From NCBI GenBank assembly GCA_027046415.1, contig JALTYW010000077.1:1-16845 (forward strand): 16,845 nucleotides of DNA, in the 5' to 3' direction. Positions 8,088 through 15,207 of this stretch are shown piece after piece; position 1 is the stretch's first letter, and the number at the start of each line of letters is the position of its first letter. The position numbers and the translations under genes were made by a program. The notes under the pieces are model-generated. The model searched no databases, was not told the DNA's origin, and saw only the letters and a program-made list of their open reading frames with translations. This stretch comes from Sulfurovum sp. (GTDB lineage: Bacteria > Campylobacterota > Campylobacteria > Campylobacterales > Sulfurovaceae).

Positions 8088-9062
8088 TTACTTTTCGAGT
8101 TCGAATCCAAGTTCTTTGAAGGTTTCGACAACCTCAGCATCAATCTTCTTCATATACTCAATACGTTTAGGATCTTTGAAGTCAAGACCACTGATCCAGT
8201 TGTTGACTGTAGAGTACCCTACATGCAGTTCATTCTTCCCTTTTGGAATGTAGAAGTAGACCGAACATGGTGCAAACATTCCTGCTTCAGGCTTACCTCT
8301 GTTGAAGATAGAGTTTGAGAACTGGAAGTGGCACAACAGAGAGACCCAGTATGCATCGTACTTGTCAAAATCAAGATCCATATCGCCATACTCGAATTTC
8401 AGATCGATAAATCCGGCAATAATAAAGTTGTGTTTTGTAAACTGCCCATCATGTGCCATGACAAAATCTTCAATGAACTCATCCATATCATCCGGCGCTT
8501 CAAACTTTTTGACCAGTTTTGTCAATGTTTTCTCCTGAAGCGGATGCTGTCTCTCATATATAACCGTTTTCTCCGGCTTCATTGTTTTCTCAACAACAGC
8601 ATCAAGTCCATCGATCATTTTTGTGAATTCTGCACGTGTCGCTGTATCCTTTTCACCAATGATATCAAGCATCATTTCCGGTGCAAGATGCCCATAGTGT
8701 GTATTGTCATCGTTCTTCTTGTCAAGTGTTTTGTAGATCAGGAAGTTAAACGGTGTAAAGGCACCAAAATCCGGGTTTTTCAACAGAAGCGGACGAATCG
8801 CTTTTTTATTGATAATGTCATAGAAAGAGATAAACTCGACACCTCTCTCCTTATATTTCTGATAATAGAAGTTTTCAATATGTGTGTTGGCTTTCATAAT
8901 GGAAAAACCGGCTTCTGCGATCTTGTTTTTCATCATGTCGTCAAACTGCTTTTCGACATTTCCTTTGGAAATATTGAACTTTGCGGTGATAGGTGCCGCA
9001 TAGCCCGCTGTCAAGATCCCAGCTGCCGCAACAATGGCTAACATTCTTTTACTAATGGTCAT
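8088..9062 (-). CDS. Exported protein with two DUF302-like halves, function unknown
   Basis: 324 aa. A signal peptide is visible: KR near the N-terminus, the hydrophobic run MLAIVAAAGILTAGYAA, and probable cleavage near residues 21-23, so the product is likely periplasmic. The mature part seems to hold two related halves. Residues 42-136 contain NPDFGAFTPFNFLIYK...HLAPEMM. Residues 235-295 contain KPEAGMFAPCSVYFYI...STVNNW. Both follow the pattern hydrophobic strand - (K/N)P-x2-G-x-F-x-P - strand - short turn - H-containing segment, typical of DUF302-type folds. This assignment is from pattern only. No catalytic motif is recognised; the lone cysteines (C244, C266) are not arranged as CxxC. 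ATG at 9062 follows AAGGA. A terminator follows the gene and a 103-nt spacer separates it from the repeat protein upstream, so the two may share a promoter. Confidence 0.75.
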   Translation of the reverse strand: MTISKRMLAIVAAAGILTAGYAAPITAKFNISKGNVEKQFDDMMKNKIAEAGFSIMKANTHIENFYYQKYKERGVEFISFYDIINKKAIRPLLLKNPDFGAFTPFNFLIYKTLDKKNDDNTHYGHLAPEMMLDIIGEKDTATRAEFTKMIDGLDAVVEKTMKPEKTVIYERQHPLQEKTLTKLVKKFEAPDDMDEFIEDFVMAHDGQFTKHNFIIAGFIDLKFEYGDMDLDFDKYDAYWVSLLCHFQFSNSIFNRGKPEAGMFAPCSVYFYIPKGKNELHVGYSTVNNWISGLDFKDPKRIEYMKKIDAEVVETFKELGFELEK

Positions 9063-9107
9063 TTCTTTTCCTTTTTAAAAAGTTTTTACATCAATCATTT
9101 TATCGAA

Positions 9108-9134
9108 TATAGATTAAATCAATCTATAATATCA
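9108..9134 (-). promoter_or_regulatory. Extended -10 with overlapping 8-bp inverted repeat
   Basis: The minus strand has TG-A-TATTAT (9134-9126). Overlapping it, TATAGATT - AAATC - AATCTATA (9108-9128 on plus) is a perfect inverted repeat with 8-bp arms. The layout, a dyad starting inside the -10 and covering the expected start site, is what a repressor operator would look like. It lies 46-66 nt upstream of the 324-aa gene. Confidence 0.4.
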
Positions 9135-9165
9135 ATAAATCGTATAAAATGATACAAAATTACAT

Positions 9166-10050
9166 CTACTTAACATGAAGAAGCTGTTTTGGGTAGGTAG
9201 ATGCAGGTACCTTCATTACCTTCTTTTCATATCTCGGTGGTACTGCTGACGCGGCTTTTGCAACCTCAACTGCAGCCATAGCTTTGGCAATATCTGCCAA
9301 GGCATTCGCCCGCGCTACCTCGACTTTCGATAATGCCGTAGAGATTGTCGCCTGTGCCTTTGCCTGTACCTGTTCGAGCGACAAGGCCTCATTATCATGC
9401 GCAAGACTACGCAGCTCCTGTGGGTCAAGCGACTTTATCATCTCTACCCGTGATGCGGCCTTGGCTACCTCTACTGCAGAAACTGCCTTAGCAATCTTGA
9501 CAGCAGATCTGTTCTTGGCAATTGTCACTGCCGCCTCTTCATCGACAAATGTCTCTGCAGGAGCGACCTTCTTCATTTCAGCTTCACCCGTTGCCTTCAA
9601 GATGACTTTGGTCGCTCTTGCTTTGGTTACTTCTACCATCGCGATCGCCTCTGCAATCTCCTTCATTGCACGTTGCTGTATCTGTGTCATCTCCTCTTTG
9701 GAGAGTGCTTTTTTCTTACTGTTTTCTACCCGGTCAACAACTTTGGCGATCTTTTTTTTCGCATCAACCTTTGCCATTTCGACCAGAGCTGTTGATTCGG
9801 CAATTTTCGATACCGCCTCCGCTTCGGCTATCTTGGCATGAGCACTCTCTTCTCTTGTATCTGAAAGTTTTGCCCGTGCCGTTTCAACTTCCTTGATAGT
9901 CTCTTCAAGCGCCTTCATCATTTCAGCACGTTCCTGTTCCACCTCATGCAAATGCTTCAATATCTCCGCCTGTACCGTATCCCGTGACTCATCTGCCTGT
10001 ACATATGTGCCCAATCCGATCAGCATACTTGCAATGATCCATCTCTTCAT
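9166..10050 (-). CDS. Exported helical protein made of nonapeptide repeats, function unknown
   Basis: 294 aa. Probable signal peptide MKRWIIASMLIGLGTYVQA-DE, with cleavage near residue 19. The rest is almost entirely helix-forming and rich in Ala, Lys, Glu and Val. Residues 25-65 look like an ordinary charged coiled coil. From residue 67 the chain follows a nine-residue unit, roughly K-A-x-A-x-V-E-V-A, in four blocks: 67-111, 125-160, 170-205 and 229-273. The C-terminal tail (270-294) is proline/lysine rich and non-repetitive. No enzyme motif, cysteine or lipobox is seen. ATG at 10050 has AAAAGG seven bases upstream and TATAAT 31 nt upstream. A structural periplasmic or envelope-associated role is plausible but unproven. 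I do not recognise the family. Confidence 0.8.
   Translation of the reverse strand: MKRWIIASMLIGLGTYVQADESRDTVQAEILKHLHEVEQERAEMMKALEETIKEVETARAKLSDTREESAHAKIAEAEAVSKIAESTALVEMAKVDAKKKIAKVVDRVENSKKKALSKEEMTQIQQRAMKEIAEAIAMVEVTKARATKVILKATGEAEMKKVAPAETFVDEEAAVTIAKNRSAVKIAKAVSAVEVAKAASRVEMIKSLDPQELRSLAHDNEALSLEQVQAKAQATISTALSKVEVARANALADIAKAMAAVEVAKAASAVPPRYEKKVMKVPASTYPKQLLHVK
9232..9852 (-). repeat. Coding nonapeptide (27-bp) repeat tract
   Basis: About 18 in-phase units within the 294-aa gene. Clear examples are KNRSAVKIA, KAVSAVEVA, KAASRVEMI, TALSKVEVA, RANALADIA and KAMAAVEVA. The units match at protein level; DNA copies have diverged, so this is an old duplication under protein-level selection rather than a fresh tandem array. 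Confidence 0.75.
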
Positions 10051-10081
10051 AAATAAGCCTTTTAATAGATTATTTTTAAAT

Positions 10082-10087
10082 ATTATA
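10082..10087 (-). promoter_or_regulatory. Candidate -10 box of the nonapeptide-repeat gene
   Basis: A perfect TATAAT on the minus strand (10087-10082), 31 nt upstream of the ATG at 10050, in AT-rich DNA. No good -35 was found. Confidence 0.4.
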
Positions 10088-10166
10088 ATGAATTTTATCT
10101 ATCGCATTGATTAATAGAATTGTAGAGGAGTAAAAAAAAGGGTGTACGTGTAGAAAGGTAATAGAA

Positions 10167-10180
10167 GAGGGTTACCCCTC
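10167..10180 (-). terminator. Small hairpin over the dnaE stop codon
   Basis: GAGGG - GTAA - CCCTC on the minus strand places the TAA stop of dnaE in a 4-nt loop. The T-tract after it is poor, although TTTTTTTT occurs at 10139-10132. It could be a weak terminator or a 3' stabilising hairpin. Confidence 0.3.
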
Positions 10181-13100
10181 CACTGCAAGCGGTTCTTCTT
10201 TGTAGGCACCGAGTGCTTTTGCCTCTTCGAGGATCATCTCACTCACTTTGTATTTGCTCTCGATGATCACATCGGCAAGTTTGGACTTGATATGCAGCTC
10301 CAACGGACGCTTGCCCGGATGGCGTTCGACCAGACACATCAGCTCTTCAACCGTTTTGGCATCCGGCATGAGGTTGAGTGCCAAGATCAGCGGCGGCTGC
10401 TCTGGTTCAGGGGTATGTTTTTCCTCTTTTTTGACCTTGACCTTCTCTTTTTTGGCATCTTTGAGCGACTCGATCTTGAGGATGTTCATACGGGTAAAGT
10501 CACCATCTTTGGTGATCTTGACCTTAAAAGCGATCGGCTTGGTCATATCAAAATCCTCTTCAAGCTCCTTAAGGCGGTTTTCAAAGAGCATCAGCTCGAT
10601 GTTGCCGTGCAGGTCCATAATGTTGGCGATGCCAAACTTGTTGCCCTTTTTGGAGATCTTCTCGGTGATATTCTCAATCTTGCCTATGATCAGTGCCTGC
10701 GAGCCGTCGGCAAGATCGTCTATCTCGGAACTTAGCGTATAGTTGATACTCTCAAGCGTTTCACGGTACTTGTCAAGCGGGTGTCCGGAGACATAAAAGC
10801 CTAGTGACTCCTTCTCCATCTCGAGTATCTCCATAGGCTCATACTCATCCATCTCTTTGAGCTCCAGCTTCACCTGTGTCATCTCCGCATCATCACCCCA
10901 GAGCGAACCGAGTGCCTGTTTTTTGGCATCTCCCGCTTTCTTGGCTGTCTCGATGATCTCCTCAATTTGCATGAGCATCGCTTTACGGCTGTAGCCAAAG
11001 CTATCCAGTGCGCCTGCTTTGATGAGTGATTCGATCACCTTTTTGTTCACTTTGGTAGAATCGATACGCGAGACAAAATCCGAAAAGTCTTCAAACGGTG
11101 CTTCCGCCCGTGCTTCAAGGATGGAGTTGATCGCGATATCCCCTGCCCCTTTGATCGCCCCCATACCAAACATGACGACCTCATCGCCATCAATATTGGT
11201 TGCTTCAAATACAAGTCCCGAACGGTTAATGTCCGGCGGCAGGAGTTTGATACCCATGCGTTTGAGCTCATCGACATACTTGACGACTTTGTCGGTGTTG
11301 TTCTTCTCCAGTGTCAGGATCGCCGCCATGAACTCTGTAGGGTAGTAGTACTTCAGGTAGGAGGTGTAGAAGGTCACCATCGCATAGGCTGCAGAGTGGG
11401 ATTTGTTAAACCCGTATCCGGCAAACTTTACGATCAGGTCGAAAAGTTCCTCCGCTTTGGCACGGTCAAACCCTTTTTTCTGTGCCCCATCGGCAAACTC
11501 CCCTTTGAGCCTGTCCATCTCCTCTTTGATCTTCTTACCCATCGCACGACGCACCAAATCCGCCCCGCCAAGGCTGAAGCCACCGATGGTCTGTACGATC
11601 TGCATGACCTGCTCTTGGTAGACGATGACCCCGTAGGTGGGCTTCAGGATCGGCTCGAGTTCTGGGAACATATAGGTGATCTCTGCACGCCCGTGCTTAC
11701 GCTCGACAAAGTCATCGAGCATCCCAGACTCCATAGGACCCGGACGATAGAGGGCAAGCATCGCGATGATATCTTCAAAGCCTGAAGGCTTGAGCTTCTT
11801 TGCCAGATCCTGCATCCCCGCTGATTCGATCTGGAAGAGTCCGAGTGTCTCCCCTGTCGAGATATACTCATAGACTTTGGGATCTTCGATGTTCTCTTCA
11901 ACGAAGTTGATCCGCTTGCCGTGACGTTTCTCTACCAGTTGCAGTGCCTCTTCGATGACAGTCAGGGTCTTGAGCCCAAGGAAGTCAAACTTGATCAGGT
12001 CTACATCCTCGACATACTTCCCGCTGTACTGTGTTGCGAGTGTATCAAGCCCTGTAGGCTTAAAGAGCGGTGTTTTTTGCCAGAGCGGTTCGTTGGAGAT
12101 GACCACTCCGGCTGCGTGCGTACCGGCATTGCGGTTGAGCCCTTCTAGTGCCAGTGCAAACTCCCACACCCGTTTTGCCTGCGGGTCACGCTCAAGCAGC
12201 TCTTTGATCTTGGGCTCTTTTTCGTATGAGCTTTTGAGGTCAATCCCTAGTTCATCGGGGATGAGCTTTGCCATCGCATCGGCTTTGGCATAGGGCATAT
12301 CAAGCACCCGTGCGACATCACGGATGACCCCTTTGGCAAGCAGTTTACCAAAGGTAATGATCTGCGCGACGTTCACACGCCCGTACTTCTCGACCACATA
12401 ATCAATGATCTCCTGCCGGCGTGCCTGACAGAAGTCCATATCGATATCGGGCATACTGACACGCTCAGGGTTGAGGAAACGTTCAAAGAGCAGTCCGTAA
12501 GGCATCGGGTCAATATCGGTGATCTTGAGCGAATAGGCTACCAGCGATCCCGCCGCAGACCCCCGTCCGGGGCCAACCGGTATGCCCATATCCTTGGCTG
12601 CCTTGACGAAGTCCCATACGATGAGCATGTAGCCGGGGAACTTCATGTTGTTGATGATATCTATCTCCACCTGCAGTCTGTCACGGTACTCCTGATGCTT
12701 TGCTTCAGGTACGATCTTCAGACGCTCTTCAAGCCCTTTGCGCGCCTCGACAATAAAGAGCGCTTTGTCATTCTCCAGCGAGTACTCTTCGTCGGGCTCT
12801 GGCAGCTCCAGCCCGATGTCTGCCGCACGCTGTCTGGCAAATTTGAAGTTTGGCGGTGTGGGGTTACCCAGCTTGATCTCAAGGTTGCACTTGTCGGCGA
12901 TCTCCTGCGTTGCTTCGATCGCTTCAGGGATGTCAGCAAAGAGCTTTGCCATCTCTTCGGGTGATTTGACATAAAACTCATGCACCGAATGGCGCAGACG
13001 GTTGGGGTCATCGTAGAGTTTGTTCATCGCGATACACATAAACGCCTCATGTGCATCGGCATCTTCGGGGTTGGTGTAATGGGTGTCGTTGGTAGCAACC

Positions 13101-13741
13101 ACTTTGATGCCAGTCTCCTGGCTCAGCTGCAATATCTGCTTGTCGATACGGTGCTGATCGCCAATGCCATGTCGCATGATCTCAAGGTAGAAGTCATCGC
13201 CAAAAACCTCTTTATACCTTAGCGCCACCCGTTTTGCCTCCTCGTAGCCCTTCGCACCAAACTTCACATTACGCTCAGAGAGATTCAGATGCCAGTTTAC
13301 TTCCCCCTGCAGACACGCCGAAGAGCACACCAGCCCCTCTGCATGATCCTTGAGCAGATCCCAGTTGATACGCGGATAGTAGTAAAACCCCTCGATGTAG
13401 GCTTTGGAGGAGAGAAACATGAGGTTTTTATACCCCGTCTCATTCTTGGCATACAAACAGAGGTGAAACCGCTGACGCACCGACTTGTCACCCAGTTCTG
13501 GCTGATTATGCACATAGGCTTCCATCCCGATGATGGGCTTGATGCCCTCTTTTCGCATGGTGTTGTAGAAGTCAATAGTACCAAACATATTGCCATGATC
13601 AGTCATCGCCACCGAGGTCATCCCAAGCTCCTTGACCTTCTTGGCAAGCGCCTTGATCTTGTTGGCACCATCGAGCAGCGAGTACTCGGTGTGGAGGTGG
13701 AGGTGGGTGAATTGGGGGGTTTTGCTTGGCTCTTGGGACAT
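10172..13741 (-). CDS. dnaE: DNA polymerase III alpha subunit
   Basis: Replicative DNA polymerase (1189 aa, normal length). Domain order is as expected. The PHP domain (about 10-290) starts with THLHLHTEYSLLDG and has TDHGN, GMEAYV and NDTHY motifs. The polymerase palm has GPGRGSAAGSLVAYSL (about 390-405), PDIDMDF (D432, D434) and FDFLGLKTL (D586), equivalent to the E. coli catalytic D401, D403 and D555. Next come the fingers region, a helix-hairpin-helix part (KVIESLIKAGALDSFG), a probable internal beta-clamp motif (QALGSLW), and a C-terminal OB fold (QALIIGKIENITEKIS...). All candidate PHP metal ligands are retained, unlike E. coli. The start is supported by GAAGGA eight bases before the ATG at 13741. 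It seems monocistronic here, with divergent accessory DNA upstream. Confidence 0.98.
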   Translation of the reverse strand: MSQEPSKTPQFTHLHLHTEYSLLDGANKIKALAKKVKELGMTSVAMTDHGNMFGTIDFYNTMRKEGIKPIIGMEAYVHNQPELGDKSVRQRFHLCLYAKNETGYKNLMFLSSKAYIEGFYYYPRINWDLLKDHAEGLVCSSACLQGEVNWHLNLSERNVKFGAKGYEEAKRVALRYKEVFGDDFYLEIMRHGIGDQHRIDKQILQLSQETGIKVVATNDTHYTNPEDADAHEAFMCIAMNKLYDDPNRLRHSVHEFYVKSPEEMAKLFADIPEAIEATQEIADKCNLEIKLGNPTPPNFKFARQRAADIGLELPEPDEEYSLENDKALFIVEARKGLEERLKIVPEAKHQEYRDRLQVEIDIINNMKFPGYMLIVWDFVKAAKDMGIPVGPGRGSAAGSLVAYSLKITDIDPMPYGLLFERFLNPERVSMPDIDMDFCQARRQEIIDYVVEKYGRVNVAQIITFGKLLAKGVIRDVARVLDMPYAKADAMAKLIPDELGIDLKSSYEKEPKIKELLERDPQAKRVWEFALALEGLNRNAGTHAAGVVISNEPLWQKTPLFKPTGLDTLATQYSGKYVEDVDLIKFDFLGLKTLTVIEEALQLVEKRHGKRINFVEENIEDPKVYEYISTGETLGLFQIESAGMQDLAKKLKPSGFEDIIAMLALYRPGPMESGMLDDFVERKHGRAEITYMFPELEPILKPTYGVIVYQEQVMQIVQTIGGFSLGGADLVRRAMGKKIKEEMDRLKGEFADGAQKKGFDRAKAEELFDLIVKFAGYGFNKSHSAAYAMVTFYTSYLKYYYPTEFMAAILTLEKNNTDKVVKYVDELKRMGIKLLPPDINRSGLVFEATNIDGDEVVMFGMGAIKGAGDIAINSILEARAEAPFEDFSDFVSRIDSTKVNKKVIESLIKAGALDSFGYSRKAMLMQIEEIIETAKKAGDAKKQALGSLWGDDAEMTQVKLELKEMDEYEPMEILEMEKESLGFYVSGHPLDKYRETLESINYTLSSEIDDLADGSQALIIGKIENITEKISKKGNKFGIANIMDLHGNIELMLFENRLKELEEDFDMTKPIAFKVKITKDGDFTRMNILKIESLKDAKKEKVKVKKEEKHTPEPEQPPLILALNLMPDAKTVEELMCLVERHPGKRPLELHIKSKLADVIIESKYKVSEMILEEAKALGAYKEEPLAVEG

Positions 13742-13771
13742 CTATGTTTTCCTTCTATTTTTTAATTGTCG

Positions 13772-13817
13772 GCAACATATACAGTCGCTATTCACTGTAG
13801 CAAAGCTACCATGTTGC
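13772..13817. repeat. Nested inverted repeats at the dnaE side of the rhuM module (copy A)
   Basis: GCAACAT (13772-13778) pairs with ATGTTGC (13811-13817), and inside it ACAGT (13781-13785) pairs with ACTGT (13794-13798). A further GTAGC-AAA-GCTAC stem overlaps at 13797-13809. The right part, from TTCACTGTAG at 13791 to 13817, recurs as a near-identical direct copy at 15141-15166. Confidence 0.6.
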
Positions 13818-13838
13818 TAATTTCTAATTTCTAATTTT
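13818..13838. repeat. Three tandem 7-bp units
   Basis: TAATTTC, TAATTTC and TAATTTT follow each other directly, in the noncoding stretch upstream of dnaE and next to repeat copy A. A slippage-prone spot; copy number may vary among strains. Confidence 0.6.
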
Positions 13839-13916
13839 ACTTGAATATAGCAAAGCAAAGATGAAAAGAGGTTGAAGTATAAACCTTTCATAAAAAAATT
13901 GCTCACCGGAAAATTA

Positions 13917-14948
13917 TCATGCCTTCTTAGGATTTTTATCTTTAGTAAGCAGCTTTTGGATCTCCTTATCAAAGTCCGATTCGATTTTTTGTGTTTTATT
14001 AAATACCTCATACTCCTCATAGGCTTTTTTCATAGCTTGTGTCCGTGAGATGGTTCCGTTGTTTGGGAGTATTTCGTATTCATTAAATTCAAGAAATTTG
14101 TTGACCGAGCTTGCCAAAGACTCCATCGTAAAGGTGGTATGTTTTTTGATCATCCTCTCAATGTAGTCAAAATATCCGTTAATGGCACTTTCTAACTCTT
14201 TGATCTCTTCTTCACTTAGATAATTTTTGGCGATGACTGTATCGGATTTCAAAACCCTACCATCAGGAGCATTCTTCCAAGTATTCAGCCCCATAAAAGG
14301 CTTTGCTTGATCAGCTTTTTTATAGATGATCTCAGCAGATGTTTGTCCTGTTATCGCATAATGAAACTTATTTTGTATTGTTGCATAAAACGCTCTTGTA
14401 ATGGGGGAATTTTTGTCATAGTCGATACTGCACTCTGCAAATATATCGGTGATTTGCTGATAGATCCGTCGTTCACTCGTGCGGATAGAGCGTACTCTTT
14501 CAAGGAGTTCCCTAAAATAGTCTTTGCCAAAATACCTGCCGTTTTTGAGTCGATCATCATCCATGGCAAAGCCTTTGATGATGTACTCTTTGAGGATCTT
14601 CGTTGCCCAGATTCTGAAGTGTGTTGCCTGTATAGAGTTTACACGATACCCTACTGATAAAATGGCATCAAGGTTATAAAACTTTGTTTGATAAGTTTTG
14701 CCGTCTTCGGCAGTATGTGCAATTTTTGCACATACTGAATCTTCTTCCAGCTCTCCACTCTCAAATATGTTTTTCAGATGCTTTGTGATCACGGTTCTAT
14801 CGACTCCAAAAAGCTCTGCAATTCTCTTTTGCGGTAACCATACCGTCTCATTATGCAAATAGGCTTCGATTTTGATGTCGCTGTTGGGTGTGGTGTAGAG
14901 CAGAAACTCTGTAAGTTCGTCTCGGATAGTGAGGTTTTTATCTTTCAT
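13917..14948 (-). CDS. rhuM: RhuM family protein (virulence RhuM-like)
   Basis: 343 aa. Nearly the whole chain follows the RhuM family known from Salmonella SPI-3 and many accessory islands. The N-terminus is FLLYTTPNSDIKIEAYL, followed by a DNA-binding-like WLPQKRIAELFGVDRTVITKHL helix-turn-helix (about residues 33-57). Next come FYNLDAILSVGYRVNS and RIWATKILKEYIIKGFAMDDDRLKNG (about 123-148). The C-terminal region has IQNKFHYAITGQTSAEII and MGLNTWK, then KSDTVIAKNYLSEEEI. The molecular function of RhuM is not established. Relatives are often found beside restriction-modification genes, but none is visible here. The ATG at 14948 overlaps the stop of a 59-codon frame (ATGA), and AAGGA lies seven bases upstream. 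Direct repeats flank the pair, suggesting acquisition as a module. Confidence 0.92.
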   Translation of the reverse strand: MKDKNLTIRDELTEFLLYTTPNSDIKIEAYLHNETVWLPQKRIAELFGVDRTVITKHLKNIFESGELEEDSVCAKIAHTAEDGKTYQTKFYNLDAILSVGYRVNSIQATHFRIWATKILKEYIIKGFAMDDDRLKNGRYFGKDYFRELLERVRSIRTSERRIYQQITDIFAECSIDYDKNSPITRAFYATIQNKFHYAITGQTSAEIIYKKADQAKPFMGLNTWKNAPDGRVLKSDTVIAKNYLSEEEIKELESAINGYFDYIERMIKKHTTFTMESLASSVNKFLEFNEYEILPNNGTISRTQAMKKAYEEYEVFNKTQKIESDFDKEIQKLLTKDKNPKKA

Positions 14949-15124
14949 CTCTCGTTCCTTTTATTCTCTACATAAAGCACCACATCTTTGATGACCTGTT
15001 TTTGGATGGCGGAGATCAGGGTTTTCATTGTTTTATAGTCGGGCTGGTTGGTTGTGCTTGCAGTATCTTTGTACCTGTCACTTTTTTCCCTTCTATCTAT
15101 AACAGCACTGCCTGCAACACGCAC
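14945..15124 (-). CDS. Small ORF or truncated gene remnant overlapping rhuM
   Basis: A 59-codon frame from GTG at 15124 to TGA at 14947-14945, overlapping the rhuM start by ATGA. The GTG is preceded by AAGGGG at five bases, an acceptable ribosome binding site, but also directly by an in-frame TAG. An inner ATG would give 27 residues. The second half (MKTLISAIQKQVIKDVVLYV) looks like a normal amphipathic C-terminal helix. The first half runs through repeat-like DNA and looks less protein-like. I do not recognise a family. It may be the surviving tail of a larger gene that once preceded rhuM, or a short leader providing translational coupling. Confidence 0.4.
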   Translation of the reverse strand: MRVAGSAVIDRREKSDRYKDTASTTNQPDYKTMKTLISAIQKQVIKDVVLYVENKRNER

Positions 15125-15168
15125 CTAAACCCCTTTACTCTTCACTGTAGTAAGCAACCATGTTGCAG
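15112..15168. repeat. Repeat copy B at the far side of the rhuM module
   Basis: TTCACTGTAG at 15141-15150 is followed by AAGC-A-ACCATGTTGC to 15166, matching copy A at 13791-13817 with one 1-bp gap and two substitutions. As in copy A, an inverted arm lies upstream: CTGCAACA (15112-15119) pairs with TGTTGCAG (15161-15168), and GCAAC-CAT-GTTGC is itself a dyad. The two copies are in direct orientation about 1.35 kb apart. Confidence 0.6.
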
Positions 15169-15177
15169 ATGCTTCAA

Positions 15178-15206
15178 GCAAAAGCTTTTTGCAAGGTTCG
15201 TACGAA
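15178..15206. repeat. Two further dyads next to the sulfotransferase stop
   Basis: GCAAAA-GCT-TTTTGC (15178-15192) and the perfect 10-bp palindrome TTCGTACGAA (15197-15206) lie directly downstream of the sulfotransferase stop. The first could act as a weak terminator on the minus strand, but no T-tract follows it. Confidence 0.4.
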
Positions 15207-15207
15207 G

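Noticed and set aside
9143..9158. Terminator after the nonapeptide-repeat gene
   Set aside because: Only a 4-bp GTAT/ATAC stem could be found, too weak to call.
9232..9852. Repeat tract as a CRISPR or DNA-level tandem array
   Set aside because: Units are conserved at protein level only, in frame within a gene with a signal peptide; there are no spacers.
13742..15207. A complete transposon, integrase or tRNA attachment site around rhuM
   Set aside because: No transposase, integrase or tRNA gene is present; only the short direct repeats are seen.
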